NCBI RefSeq assembly: GCF_013364215.1
Contig: NZ_CP054923.1
Location: forward strand, 6,634,001 to 6,698,000
Direction: 5' to 3'
Source of the DNA: Verrucosispora sp. NA02020
GTDB lineage: Bacteria > Actinomycetota > Actinomycetes > Mycobacteriales > Micromonosporaceae
Length of the DNA: 64,000 bases
The translations under genes and the position numbers were made by a program. Below are positions 33,100-43,481 of this stretch, in pieces. The stretch's first letter is position 1. Each line of letters opens with the position of its first letter. The notes under the pieces are model-generated. The model saw only the letters and a program-made list of their open reading frames with translations, did not search any database and was not told the DNA's origin.

Positions 33100-34923
33100 T
33101 CAGCGTGGCAGCCCCGCCGCCCCGTCGTCGGCACCACGGTCCGCCGGATAGCCGCGCACGTCCGGCGCACCCAGCCGGGCGGCGTCCGCCGTCGCGTCGT
33201 CCGGCATCAACTGCGACTGCCGCTCCGCCTCCACCCGTGCCCGGTAGTGCGTCACCTCGCGCTCCCGCCGTGCCTCGTCCCAGCCCAGCACCGCACCCAT
33301 CAACTCGGCCGCGTGTCCGGCCGACTCCAGCCCCCGGTGCGTGGTCTCGAAGGAGACCCGGGTACGCCGGGTGAGCACGTCCTCCAGGTGCAGCGCGCCC
33401 TCGGCACGGGCCGCGTAGGTCACCTCCGCCGCGAGGTACTCCGGCGCACCGGCCAGCGGAGACGCCTGCAACGGGTCGGCGTCGATCAGGGCGAGCAGGT
33501 CCATGGCCAGGCTGCCGTAACGCTCCAGCAGGTGCTCGACCACACCGACCGGCACCCCGTGCCGGCGGGCCAGGTCGGCCCGGTCCCGCCACATCGACGC
33601 GTACCCGTCCGCGCCGAGCAACGGCAGGTCGGCGGTGCGCGAGGGACGTTGTGCCCCGAGCCGGTGCGCGGCCCGGTCGACCACGTCCGAGGCCATCACC
33701 CGGTACGTCGTGTACTTGCCGCCGGCCACCAGCAACAACCCGAGCATCGGCTCGATGACGGCGTGCTCCCGGGACAGCTTCGAGGTGGAGTCGGCCTCGC
33801 CGGCCAACAACGGGCGCAGCCCGGCGTAGACGCCCTCGATGTCGGCCGTGGTGAGCGGCCGGTCCAGCACGGTGTTCACCTGTTGTAGCAGATAGTCGAT
33901 GTCGCTGGCGGAGGCCGCCGGATGCGAGCGGTCCAACTGCCAGTCGGTGTCCGTGGTGCCGATGATCCAGTGCCCGCCCCACGGGATCACGAACAACACG
34001 CTCCGGGCGGTACGCAGGATCAGCCCGGTCTCACCGGTGATCGCCGAGCGGGGCACCACCAGGTGCACCCCCTTGGACGCCCGGACCCGGATGCCACGCC
34101 GCAACCCGACGTCGTCGAGCATCCGTGACATGTCGTCGGTCCACACGCCGGTGGCGGCGATCACGGTGCGGGCGCGTACCTCGAACTCGCCCTCCGGGGA
34201 CCCGGCGGGCGACTCCAGGTCACGGACCCGCACCCCGGTCACCTCCCGGGCCTGCCGGATCAACCCGACCGCCCGGGTGCTGCTCACCACCGTCGCGCCC
34301 AGGCTCGCCGCGGTCCGGGCCAGCGTCACCACCAGGCGGGCGTCGTCCACCTGGCCGTCGTAGTAGCGGATCGCGCCGGCCAGTCCCTCGGTCCGCAGGC
34401 TCGGGAAGACCCGGCGGGCGCCCTCGCGACTGAGGTGCCGGTGCAACGGCATGCCCCGGCCACCGCCGAAGAGACCCGCGAAGGCGTCGTACGCGGCCAC
34501 CCCGGCGCCGTAATAGGCCCGCCGCAGCACCCGGGCCGGAAGATCGCGTACGCCCTGCCCGGCGGGAAGCGGCACCAGGATCGGCACCGGACGCACCAGG
34601 TGCGGCGCCAGCCGGGTGGCCAGCAGACCTCGCTCGGTGAGCGCCTCGTGCACCAGGTGGAACTCCAACTGCTCCAGGTAGCGCAGGCCGCCGTGGATCA
34701 GTTTGCTGGACCGGCTGGACGTGCCGGCCGCGAAGTCGCGGGCCTCGACCAGGGCCACCTTCAGCCCCCGGGAGGCCGCGTCGACGGCGGCACCGGCACC
34801 GGTCACACCACCGCCGATGACCAGAACGTCGAAGCGCTCGGCCCGTAGCCGACGCAGGTCGTCGGCCCGGCGGGCGGGCGAGAGCTGGCCGGCAACGGAT
34901 CGCAAGACGTGGGGATCGCGCAC
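33100..34923 (-). CDS. glpD: Glycerol-3-phosphate dehydrogenase (FAD)
   Basis: 607 residues. The FAD-binding N-terminus is FDVLVIGGGVTGAGAAVDAASRGLKVALVEARDFAAGTSSRSSKLIHGGLRYLE, followed by VIAATGVWTDDMSRML and, toward the C-terminus, GVYAGLRPLL and VAGGKYTTYRVMASDVVD. A DAO C-terminal helical domain follows (about 460 on). It oxidises sn-glycerol 3-phosphate to dihydroxyacetone phosphate at the membrane, passing electrons to quinone. GTG 34923 is 6 nt after TACCGT. No glycerol kinase or facilitator is adjacent. Confidence 0.94.
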   Translation of the reverse strand: MRDPHVLRSVAGQLSPARRADDLRRLRAERFDVLVIGGGVTGAGAAVDAASRGLKVALVEARDFAAGTSSRSSKLIHGGLRYLEQLEFHLVHEALTERGLLATRLAPHLVRPVPILVPLPAGQGVRDLPARVLRRAYYGAGVAAYDAFAGLFGGGRGMPLHRHLSREGARRVFPSLRTEGLAGAIRYYDGQVDDARLVVTLARTAASLGATVVSSTRAVGLIRQAREVTGVRVRDLESPAGSPEGEFEVRARTVIAATGVWTDDMSRMLDDVGLRRGIRVRASKGVHLVVPRSAITGETGLILRTARSVLFVIPWGGHWIIGTTDTDWQLDRSHPAASASDIDYLLQQVNTVLDRPLTTADIEGVYAGLRPLLAGEADSTSKLSREHAVIEPMLGLLLVAGGKYTTYRVMASDVVDRAAHRLGAQRPSRTADLPLLGADGYASMWRDRADLARRHGVPVGVVEHLLERYGSLAMDLLALIDADPLQASPLAGAPEYLAAEVTYAARAEGALHLEDVLTRRTRVSFETTHRGLESAGHAAELMGAVLGWDEARREREVTHYRARVEAERQSQLMPDDATADAARLGAPDVRGYPADRGADDGAAGLPR

Positions 34924-34929
34924 CCGTCC

Positions 34930-34935
34930 ACGGTA
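34930..34935 (-). promoter_or_regulatory. -10 hexamer (TACCGT) of glpD, leaderless
   Basis: On the minus strand TACCGT ends 6 nt before GTG 34923. Confidence 0.65.
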
Positions 34936-34997
34936 GCCGCAGCGATCACCTGGTGGCATGCCACGGCCGCCGGGGACGACCGGTGGAGGCCGGACCG

Positions 34998-35003
34998 TAG
35001 GGT
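34998..35003 (+). promoter_or_regulatory. -10 hexamer (TAGGGT) of the membrane subtilase gene, leaderless
   Basis: TAGGGT ends 6 nt before ATG 35010 and decides that start over the GTG at 35004, which would lie inside the spacer. Confidence 0.65.
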
Positions 35004-35009
35004 GTGCGG

Positions 35010-37601
35010 ATGCGTGACGATCACTTGACGTCCGGTGACGCCGGGAGCCCCTGGGCCGTTGTCGCGGCGGTGCTGGTCGGCGGGGCGACAGTCACCATCG
35101 CCCTGCTGACACAGGCCGGTGGCTGGCTGGTCGACCAGGTGCTGCTGCTCAGCGGGCTGGACCGGTTCGTGCCGCTCTGGCCGCTGGCCGCACTGTTCAC
35201 CGTGCTCCTGATCGGTGCCGCCACGCTGCCGCTGGCCCTGGTCCCCCGCTCGACGACGATCCGCGCCGCCGGCCGGGGCTGGCTGGTCGGGGCGCTCGCG
35301 ATGGGCGTGCTCGGGCTGCTGCGGACGATTCCCCCGGTGCACCACGAGGCGTACCTGGCCGCGCTGGCCGTGACCGCCGCGCTGCTGGCGCTGCTCGCCC
35401 ACCGGCTCTCCCCCCGTCTGGCCCCCGCTCCCCGCCCGGCCCGTCCCGGTCCCCTCCCGCCGCCCGGGTGGCACACCACACCGCCGGGTTGGCCCACGAC
35501 ACCGCCGGGTCCGACCGGGGCGGGGCCAGGTCCGACCGGGGCGGGGCCGGAGTCGTCCGGCGAGCAGCCCGTCCCCGCGCCGGGCGGCGATCGGGCCGAG
35601 CCGGTGGGTGATCCGCCGGGCACGGCCGGACCCGACCCGGCCGCTCCCCCGGCTTCCCGGCCGACCCCGGTGACCCTGCTCGGCATCGCGGGCGGGCTGG
35701 TCCTGCTGATGCCCTGGGTCCGGTTCGGCGCGCTCGGCGGGCTGCTGGAGACGGTGCTGGCCGGGCTGGCCGCCGCCGCCGTGGGCGCGCTGGCCGCCGA
35801 ACTGCTGGACGCCCGCTTCTGGGGCCACCACGAGGTCGGCGAGCCACCCCGACCGGCCCGGCTGGTGCTGCTCGGCGGGCTGGTCGCCGGCGTGGTGCTG
35901 CTGCTGGTCGGCGCCGGTACCGGTCAGTCGGGTGCCCAGTTGCCGCTGCTGCTGACCCTGCCACCGGCCGCCTTCGCGCTGGCCGCGCTGCGGGCCCTGG
36001 CCCGGCGTACCGACCGGCGGCACGGTCGCCTCCCCACCGCCTGGCTGGTCGGGCTGGGCGTGTTCGGTCCGCTGGCCTTCACCGACCCGGAGGAGGTCAC
36101 CCTGCTCCTGTCGGGCAGCCGGGACATCCCGTTCTGGGTGGCCGTCACCACCGGCGCCGGGCTCCTCGTCGCGCTGCTGCTGTCGGCCGCGTACGCGGTG
36201 GTGCTGGCCCGGCCCTCGGCGCGCCCGCCACGCCGGGCCACCGCCTGGACGACCGCCGTGGTGATGCTGCTGACGGTCGGCGTCGGTGGCGTCGTCGCCG
36301 GCCAGCCCGGGCTGCACGGGGAACGGTTGTTCGTGGTGCTGCGCGAGCAGGCCGATCTGACCGGTCTGCCCGCCGGGGCGGGGAAGGCAGGTCGGGACGC
36401 CCGCGCCGAGGAGGTCTACCGGCGTCTGGTCGACACCGCCGAGCGGACCCAGGCCGACCTGCGCCGGGACCTGCGCCGGCTAGGGCTGGACCACACCGCC
36501 TACTACCTGGTCAACGCGATCGAGGTGGACGGCGGGCCGGTGACGCGAGCCTGGTTGTCGACCCGACCCGAGGTGGCGAAGGTCCTGGTCAGCCAGCGGC
36601 TGCGTCCGCTACCGGTGCCGGACGGTACGACGCGCGGCGACGCGTCCGCGCCGACCGGCCCACCCTGGAACATCACCATGATCGGTGCGGACCGCGTCTG
36701 GTCCGAGCTGGCGGTGACCGGCGCCGGGGTGACGGTGGGGAGTTCGGACTCCGGAGTGGACGGTGGACATCCGACCCTCGCCCCGGGTTTCCGGGGCGGT
36801 GACGACTCGTGGTTCGACCCCTGGAACGACACCCGTACGCCGACCGACCGCAGCGGGCACGGCACCCACACGGCGGGCAGCGCCGTCGGGCGGGGTGGTA
36901 TCGGTGTGGCACCGGGGGCGCAATGGGTGGGCTGCGTGAACCTCGACCGCAACCTGGGCAGCCCCGCCGCGTACCTGGACTGCCTCCAGTTCATGCTGGC
37001 GCCCTTCCCGCCCGGCGGCGACCCGTTCGCGCAGGGGCGCCCGGCCCGGGCCCCGGAGATCCTCACCAACTCGTGGGGCTGCCCACCGATCGAGGGCTGC
37101 GACCCCCGGGTGCTGCTGCCGGCCGTCGACGCGCTGGAGGCCGCCGGGATCCTGGTGGTGGCCGCCGCCGGCAACACCGGCCCGTACTGCCGGTCCATCC
37201 AGGACCCGCCGGCCCCGTACCCGGACGTGCTGACGGTCGGTGCGGTGGACGAGCGGCGGCGGGTCACCGACTTCTCGTCCCGGGGACCCACCCCGTCGGG
37301 CGTGAACAAGCCGGACCTGGTGGCGCCGGGCGCGGACGTCCTCTCCGCGATGCCCGGGGGCGGTTACGCCACGCTCGCCGGTACGTCGATGGCGACCCCG
37401 CAGGTGGCCGGCGTGGTGGCGTTGATGTGGTCGGCCAACCCGGACCTCGTCGGTGACCTGGACCGGACCCGGCGGATCCTGCGCGAGACGGCCACCCCGA
37501 TCGACGCCCCGACCGGCTCCGGCAACTGCGGCGGTACGGCGAACGTGGCCGGTGCCGGGCTGGTCGACGCGTACGCCGCCGTCGAGGCCGCCCGGGACTG
37601 A
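35010..37601 (+). CDS. S8 (subtilisin-family) protease with multi-pass membrane N-terminus
   Basis: 863 residues. About nine hydrophobic segments fill the first ~430 residues (for example 14-40, 55-78, 90-105, 115-131, 221-265, 284-330, 374-400, 412-430), interrupted by a Pro/Gly-rich linker at ~135-220. An I9-like prodomain follows (about 438-535) and then a subtilase domain with Asp580 (SSDSGVD), His617 (SGHGTHTAG), Asn722 (AAGNTG) and Ser793 (AGTSMATPQVAG). There is no cleavable signal peptide, so the protease domain is tethered on the extracytoplasmic side if the last helix is counted. The prodomain resembles that of the secreted subtilase at 4494. Confidence 0.9.
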   Translation: MRDDHLTSGDAGSPWAVVAAVLVGGATVTIALLTQAGGWLVDQVLLLSGLDRFVPLWPLAALFTVLLIGAATLPLALVPRSTTIRAAGRGWLVGALAMGVLGLLRTIPPVHHEAYLAALAVTAALLALLAHRLSPRLAPAPRPARPGPLPPPGWHTTPPGWPTTPPGPTGAGPGPTGAGPESSGEQPVPAPGGDRAEPVGDPPGTAGPDPAAPPASRPTPVTLLGIAGGLVLLMPWVRFGALGGLLETVLAGLAAAAVGALAAELLDARFWGHHEVGEPPRPARLVLLGGLVAGVVLLLVGAGTGQSGAQLPLLLTLPPAAFALAALRALARRTDRRHGRLPTAWLVGLGVFGPLAFTDPEEVTLLLSGSRDIPFWVAVTTGAGLLVALLLSAAYAVVLARPSARPPRRATAWTTAVVMLLTVGVGGVVAGQPGLHGERLFVVLREQADLTGLPAGAGKAGRDARAEEVYRRLVDTAERTQADLRRDLRRLGLDHTAYYLVNAIEVDGGPVTRAWLSTRPEVAKVLVSQRLRPLPVPDGTTRGDASAPTGPPWNITMIGADRVWSELAVTGAGVTVGSSDSGVDGGHPTLAPGFRGGDDSWFDPWNDTRTPTDRSGHGTHTAGSAVGRGGIGVAPGAQWVGCVNLDRNLGSPAAYLDCLQFMLAPFPPGGDPFAQGRPARAPEILTNSWGCPPIEGCDPRVLLPAVDALEAAGILVVAAAGNTGPYCRSIQDPPAPYPDVLTVGAVDERRRVTDFSSRGPTPSGVNKPDLVAPGADVLSAMPGGGYATLAGTSMATPQVAGVVALMWSANPDLVGDLDRTRRILRETATPIDAPTGSGNCGGTANVAGAGLVDAYAAVEAARD

Positions 37602-37638
37602 CGCCGGACCACGGACTGACACCGGACTCGATGTGATC

Positions 37639-37644
37639 TAGGGT
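37639..37644 (+). promoter_or_regulatory. -10 hexamer (TAGGGT) of the tandem GNAT gene
   Basis: TAGGGT ends 8 nt before ATG 37653, consistent with a leaderless or near-leaderless transcript. Confidence 0.5.
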
Positions 37645-37652
37645 CGGCTGCC

Positions 37653-38594
37653 ATGGACGCGACCACCATCGCCGAGTTGACCGTCGAGCGGGCCGCCGAG
37701 GGGGTCGAGCTCTGTCGCCGGGCGCTCGACCTGCCGGAGGACGCGGCCGAGGCGGAACCGCTCGTGGCGACGCTCTGGCACCGGGCCGCCGCCGACCGGC
37801 CGGTGCGGGTGTTCGGCGCGTACCGGGGTGACGACCTGGTCGGGGTCCTGATCGGATCGCACTCCGGCGAGGCGGGGCACGTCGACCTGCTGGCCGTGCA
37901 CCCGCGGGTACGCCGTCAGGGCGTGGCCCGGGCCCTGCTCGGGCACGCCGAACGGGCGCTGGCCGAGTCGGGCGCGGTCGAGATGGTGCTCGCCGGCAAC
38001 CCGCCGTACTACGGCTGGCCCGGCATCGACGTCCGCTACACCCCGGCGATCTGTCTCGCGCTCGCCCTCGGCTACCGCCAGGACCGCACCGCGTGGAACA
38101 TGACCGCCGACCTGTCGTCCGACTCGTCACCGGCGCTGCGCGCCACCGAGGCGGCCGAGGCCCGGCTGGCCGGGCAGGGCGTGACGGTACGCCGGGCCGA
38201 GCCGAGCGACCTGCCGGCGCTCACCACCTTCGCCCGTACCACCTTCGGCGGGGCGTGGGACGGCGAGCTGGCCGGTTCGGTGGGTCGCCCCGACGCCGGC
38301 TGCCATCTGGCCGAGCGCGACGGCGAGCTGCTCGGCTTCGCCGCGTACGGATCGTCCCGGCCGAGCTGGTTCGGGCCGATGGGCACCGTCCCCGCTGCCG
38401 AGGGGTCCGGCATCGGCGGCGTCCTGCTGCGGCGCTGCCTGCGGGACCAGCGGACGGCCGGCATCGAGTTCGCGCAGATCGGCTGGGTCGGTCCGGTGCC
38501 CTTCTACTCGCGCAGCGCGGGTGCCCGGATCGAGCGGGTCTTCTTCCTGTACCGCAGGGCGCTCGGCAGCCCGAACGAGTCAACCGGCGCATAG
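37653..38594 (+). CDS. Tandem GNAT N-acetyltransferase
   Basis: 313 residues with two GNAT modules. The first shows VDLLAVHPRVRRQGVARALLGHAERAL, the acetyl-CoA pyrophosphate loop (RRQGVA). The second shows GPMGTVPAAEGSGIGGVLLRRCLRDQRTAGIEFAQIGW and ends PFYSRSAGARIERVFFLYRRAL. The family acetylates amino groups of small molecules or proteins; the substrate is unknown. The neighbouring small gene is on the same strand with its own promoter. Confidence 0.85.
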   Translation: MDATTIAELTVERAAEGVELCRRALDLPEDAAEAEPLVATLWHRAAADRPVRVFGAYRGDDLVGVLIGSHSGEAGHVDLLAVHPRVRRQGVARALLGHAERALAESGAVEMVLAGNPPYYGWPGIDVRYTPAICLALALGYRQDRTAWNMTADLSSDSSPALRATEAAEARLAGQGVTVRRAEPSDLPALTTFARTTFGGAWDGELAGSVGRPDAGCHLAERDGELLGFAAYGSSRPSWFGPMGTVPAAEGSGIGGVLLRRCLRDQRTAGIEFAQIGWVGPVPFYSRSAGARIERVFFLYRRALGSPNESTGA

Positions 38595-38637
38595 GCGCCG
38601 ATACCACCGTTCACCCTCCCCGGTCATCGACGCCCCC

Positions 38638-38658
38638 TACGGTTTTGCGTAGAGGAGG
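38638..38658 (+). promoter_or_regulatory. -10 hexamer and ribosome binding site of the small gene at 38664
   Basis: TACGGT (38638-38643) would start transcription near 38650; GAGGAGG (38652-38658) is a Shine-Dalgarno 5 nt before ATG 38664. This gives a very short 5' leader, unlike the leaderless genes nearby. Confidence 0.5.
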
Positions 38659-38663
38659 CAGCC

Positions 38664-38906
38664 ATGACCACGGATGACGAGCAGACCCGGGACACCCTGG
38701 CGGTGCCCTTGGTCGCGGTTCCCGAACTCCCGGCCCAACTGCCGATCGACCGGCTGGACTACGGCGACGCCGAGCAGTTGGCGGAGATGACCGGGGCAGC
38801 CGAACCACCCGAGGAGCCGCTCATCCTGGTCGACGAACCGGCACCGCACCGCCCACCGTACGACCGGGCGCAGCAGCGGCGCGACGAGCGGCCGCTACCG
38901 ACATAG
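38664..38906 (+). CDS. Small acidic protein of unknown function (80 aa)
   Basis: A good Shine-Dalgarno and a terminator right after the stop make this a real gene. The product is acidic and Pro/Glu-rich (LAVPLVAVPELPAQLPIDRLDYGDAEQLAEMTGAAEP), has no Cys or membrane segment, and ends in a basic DRAQQRRDERPLP tail. I do not recognise it. It converges with groEL. Confidence 0.65.
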   Translation: MTTDDEQTRDTLAVPLVAVPELPAQLPIDRLDYGDAEQLAEMTGAAEPPEEPLILVDEPAPHRPPYDRAQQRRDERPLPT

Positions 38907-38908
38907 GA

Positions 38909-38940
38909 AAAGGGCGGACCGCTGACGCGGCCCGCCCTTT
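38909..38940. terminator. Bidirectional terminator between the small gene and groEL
   Basis: AAAGGGCGG (38909-38917) pairs with CCGCCCTTT (38932-38940), with an inner CCGC-TGAC-GCGG helix (38919-38930). It has a run of A on one side and T on the other, so it works in both directions. Confidence 0.85.
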
Positions 38941-38959
38941 CCGGCGTGTGGAGCTGGAC

Positions 38960-40805
<1,846 letters not shown>

Positions 40806-40814
40806 ATGACTTGT

Positions 40815-40841
40815 TTAGCACTCTGCCCTGCCGAGTGCAAG
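40815..40841. promoter_or_regulatory. CIRCE element 2 (HrcA operator)
   Basis: TTAGCACTC (40815-40823), a 9-nt spacer, then GAGTGCAAG (40833-40841). The left arm is the exact consensus; the right arm differs at its end. It lies 9 nt upstream of element 1 with respect to groEL transcription. Confidence 0.85.
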
Positions 40842-40855
40842 CACGACCGCCGTGA

Positions 40856-41932
40856 TCAGCCGAGTTCATGGGCCAGTTGGGCGTCGTTCACCGGCCCCTC
40901 GTGTCCCCGCTGCTCGGCGTACGTGACGACCAGCCCGACCAACTGGGCAAGCTGGCCCGGCAGGGTGAGCAGCGCCGCCAGCACCGTCACCACGACCGTG
41001 CCCGCCGTCACAGTCCGGGTCTCCATCGGGCCGGTGCCGATCAGCAGCAGGCCCACCTGCTCGATCGCAGCCGCGACCAACGACACGGCGATCACCGCGC
41101 CGATCACCAGCGCCAACCGGCCGAGCAGCAGGCCCAGGCGCTGCCGCAGCATCTGGTGCGAGCGGCCGATCGGGTTGTCCCGCTCGAACAGGTAGACCGG
41201 GCCGACCATGGCCAGCGCGAACACCGCGTAGATGCCGGGCAGGAAGCAGAGGCAGAGGCCGAACAGCACGATCATGCCGAACAGCAGGGTCCACCCCCAG
41301 AGCCCGAGCGCCCGCCGGACCCCGTAGCGCATGGCCGCGCCCAGGTCGACCGGCGCACCGGCCGCCTGCCGGGCGATCACCCAGGTCCCGGCCGCCCAGC
41401 CCACACACTGCACCAGGCTCGCGATCAGACCCGCCCCGAAGAGGCTGCCCACCCACACGAGGCTGTCGGCCCAGAATCCGGAGGGCAACGCGCTGCTGTC
41501 GTCGGCGAGCTGCTCCTCCCAGCGCGCGGTGGGGTCGATCACCAGCGCGAGCACCGCCAGCACCACCGCCGGCAGCACCTGGGTCAGCAGGACGATCGGC
41601 AGCAGGAGCGACCAGCCCCGGCGGAGCGCGCCGACACAGCGCGCGTACCAACCACCTACACCGGCACCGGGCGGATTCACCAACGGGCTGGCCGGGTCGA
41701 GGCCGTACCCCGGTTGCGGGTACCCACCGTAGGGCGACGTCGGATATGGCTGGCCCGGGTAGGGCTGGCTTGGATAGGGCTGGCTTGGATAGGGGGCGGT
41801 CGGGTCGACCGGTGGCCGCCCGTCACCCCGATCGGGCTCGTTCGCCGGCGGGGTCGGCTCGTTCGCCGGCGAAGGCCGGGCCGGCTCGTCGGGGGACGAG
41901 GACGGACCCGCCGGGGGCGGCTGGTCGGACAT
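40856..41932 (-). CDS. Multi-pass membrane protein with Pro/Tyr-repeat N-terminus
   Basis: 358 residues. The first ~95 are Pro-rich with repeats of the form QPYPSQPYPGQPYP (about residues 48-70). About six membrane helices follow: WSLLLPIVLLTQVLPAVVLAVLALVI, then SLFGAGLIASLVQCVGWAAG, LFGMIVLFGLCLCFLPGIYAVFALAMVGPVYLFERDNPIGRS and LALVIGAVIAVSLVAAAIE. This resembles the DUF7847/glycerophosphodiester phosphodiesterase-membrane-domain group. The function is unknown. Its 3' end is close to the groEL CIRCE sites, but it is transcribed toward groEL. Confidence 0.78.
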   Translation of the reverse strand: MSDQPPPAGPSSSPDEPARPSPANEPTPPANEPDRGDGRPPVDPTAPYPSQPYPSQPYPGQPYPTSPYGGYPQPGYGLDPASPLVNPPGAGVGGWYARCVGALRRGWSLLLPIVLLTQVLPAVVLAVLALVIDPTARWEEQLADDSSALPSGFWADSLVWVGSLFGAGLIASLVQCVGWAAGTWVIARQAAGAPVDLGAAMRYGVRRALGLWGWTLLFGMIVLFGLCLCFLPGIYAVFALAMVGPVYLFERDNPIGRSHQMLRQRLGLLLGRLALVIGAVIAVSLVAAAIEQVGLLLIGTGPMETRTVTAGTVVVTVLAALLTLPGQLAQLVGLVVTYAEQRGHEGPVNDAQLAHELG

Positions 41933-42063
41933 GGACGCTCCTCAGCGATGGCTGGATCGGCCCATGATCTTCCCTGGTCGGCCCCGGCGCCGCTGCCCTG
42001 CACCGGCCACGATCCCATAACCCCACCCGAGGATCAGCCGGCGAGGTGGACGCGGCGGGTGAC

Positions 42064-42264
42064 TCAGATGGCGCGTACCCGCTCGGCCTGCGGGCCCTTC
42101 TGGCCCTGGCCGATCTCGAACTCCACCCGCTGGCCGTCGTCCAGCGCCTTGTAGCCGTCCATCTCGATCGCGGAGAAGTGAACGAAGACGTCCTGCCCGC
42201 CGTCGACGGCGATGAAGCCGTAACCCTTCTCGGCGTTGAACCACTTCACGGTGCCCTGTGCCAC
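42064..42264 (-). CDS. Cold-shock protein (CspA family)
   Basis: 66 residues. [33 protein letters not shown] contains the RNA-binding motifs RNP1 (KGYGFIAV) and RNP2 (VFVHFS), followed by [23 protein letters not shown]. It is an RNA chaperone binding single-stranded nucleic acid. Start GTG 42264 has GAGG about 11 nt upstream. Confidence 0.95.
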   Translation of the reverse strand: MAQGTVKWFNAEKGYGFIAVDGGQDVFVHFSAIEMDGYKALDDGQRVEFEIGQGQKGPQAERVRAI

Positions 42265-42475
42265 GGTGTTGTCCTCACTCTGCGCGGCGTACCACAACTC
42301 CGGGCACCGGCACGCCGAACACCCGGAGACCACCGGTTTCAGCGATCCGCGACGACCCCGAAAAACGGTGACCGAAATCGCACGGTACACGAGGCGTGAC
42401 GACCGCGCACGACCACAAATCGGGCATATTCCGACTGACGGCATCGCCGTACGTCATTGTGGTAAGCATGCCGAC

Positions 42476-43006
42476 ATGACCAGCGCCATCGACGAGACCA
42501 GCACCCTGCGGGCGGACGTCCGTCGGGTCGAGCCGGCGGACGCCGCCCGGATGCGGGCCCTCCGTCTGGAGATGCTCGCCGACGCCCCGCTGGCCTTCCT
42601 GGAGACGATCGCGGAGGCCGCCGCCCGCCCGCACGCCGAGTACGCTGCCCGCGTCGCCCAGGTCTCGGCCGGCACCCACACCGCCCAGTTCGTGGCGGAC
42701 CCCGGTGGCCGACTGGTCGGGCACGCAGGTGGCGTCGCCCATCCCACGGAACTCGCGGTCACCGTGGTCTACGCGGTCTACGTCACCCCGACGTGGCGCG
42801 GCACGGGCCTGCTCGCATCCCTGATCGACGCGGTCGGCGCCTGGTCACGGGAGTGCGGGCGGCAGGAGCTGATGCTCGAAGTCGTGGTGGGCAACGACCG
42901 TGCCTACCGCGCCTACCAGCGGATCGGCTTCGCCGACACCGGCGTACGGGTGCCGCACCCGACCGTCCCCGCCCTCCGCGAACTCCAGATGCGCCGCCGG
43001 GCGTAG
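42476..43006 (+). CDS. GNAT N-acetyltransferase
   Basis: 176 residues. VRRVEPADAARMRALRLEML opens the fold; VYAVYVTPTWRGTGLLASLIDAVGAW is the acetyl-CoA loop (RGTG); LEVVVGNDRAYRAYQRIGFADTGVRVPHP closes it. The substrate is unknown. ATG 42476 is chosen; a TAAGCA hexamer lies 7 nt upstream but lacks the terminal T. The first of the two conserved-loop hairpins starts 18 nt after its stop. Confidence 0.85.
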   Translation: MTSAIDETSTLRADVRRVEPADAARMRALRLEMLADAPLAFLETIAEAAARPHAEYAARVAQVSAGTHTAQFVADPGGRLVGHAGGVAHPTELAVTVVYAVYVTPTWRGTGLLASLIDAVGAWSRECGRQELMLEVVVGNDRAYRAYQRIGFADTGVRVPHPTVPALRELQMRRRA

Positions 43007-43023
43007 TGGGGGCGGGGTGGGGA

Positions 43024-43091
43024 TTTCCGGGCAGCCCACCCTGCTCCGGGCGGTCAGGCTTGATCCCGCCGCAGGGTGGGCTGCCCGGAAA
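43024..43091 (+). terminator. 3' hairpin E1 with conserved 26-nt loop
   Basis: A perfect 21-bp stem (43024-43044 with 43071-43091) encloses a 26-nt loop (43045-43070) containing GGTCAGGCTTGATCCC. It follows the GNAT gene (+) by 18 nt. A further GGG/CCC pairing across one bulge extends the stem at its base. The loop is shared with hairpin E2 at 43482-43555, read on the opposite strand. Confidence 0.85.
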
Positions 43092-43224
43092 CCCGACGTG
43101 GTCCGGCTGATCGGGTGGGCCTGCCCTCGGATCGGACCGACCCACTCCCCTCGCCCTGCTCGGTAGCGACGGTCGCGGGCTGGCCAGGGTGTCCGGCGGA
43201 TGCGGCGGGTGCCAGGTCTCCCGC

Positions 43225-43371
43225 GCCGCCTTTGCTCTGCTTCAACCCACGCAACGAACAGGGCGATTCGTTCCTCCTGGCAAATGCCGCACTGGCAAAG
43301 CTATGACAATTGACCAGAACCGGTGCGTTCTCCCGAAAGTATTGCGTGGAGTGAAGCAGAGCAAAGGCGGC
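43225..43371. repeat. 147-bp inverted-repeat element (MITE-like)
   Basis: A perfect 20-bp inverted repeat (43225-43244 with 43352-43371; core TTTGCTCTGCTTCA) continues inward with CCACGCAA matching TGCGTGG after two mismatches, giving ~30-nt ends. The ~87-bp centre is AT-richer than the surroundings and contains no credible gene. Confidence 0.75.
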
Positions 43372-43402
43372 AAGGCGCAGTACCGCCGCCCACCGTCCGC
43401 CT

Positions 43403-43460
43403 CCGCACCGCACCGCACCGCACCGCACCGCCCAAGCTCAACTCAGCTCAACTCAGCTCA
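43403..43460. repeat. Two adjacent short tandem repeats
   Basis: CCGCA is repeated 5.6 times (43403-43430), followed by GCTCAACTCA repeated 2.5 times (43436-43460). Both lie between the inverted-repeat element and hairpin E2. Confidence 0.85.
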
Positions 43461-43481
43461 TGCTCCAACGGTGACCCAGCA

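Noticed and set aside
42463..42468. Leaderless -10 (TAAGCA) for the GNAT gene at 42476
   Set aside because: It lacks the terminal T of TANNNT; kept only as a weak remark in the gene entry.
43054..43428. Open frames in the gap between the GNAT gene and paaN
   Set aside because: They run through hairpins and inverted repeats and have no plausible start signals or family motifs.
43403..43460. CRISPR-like array
   Set aside because: The repeat units are 5 and 10 nt with no spacers, and no cas genes are nearby.
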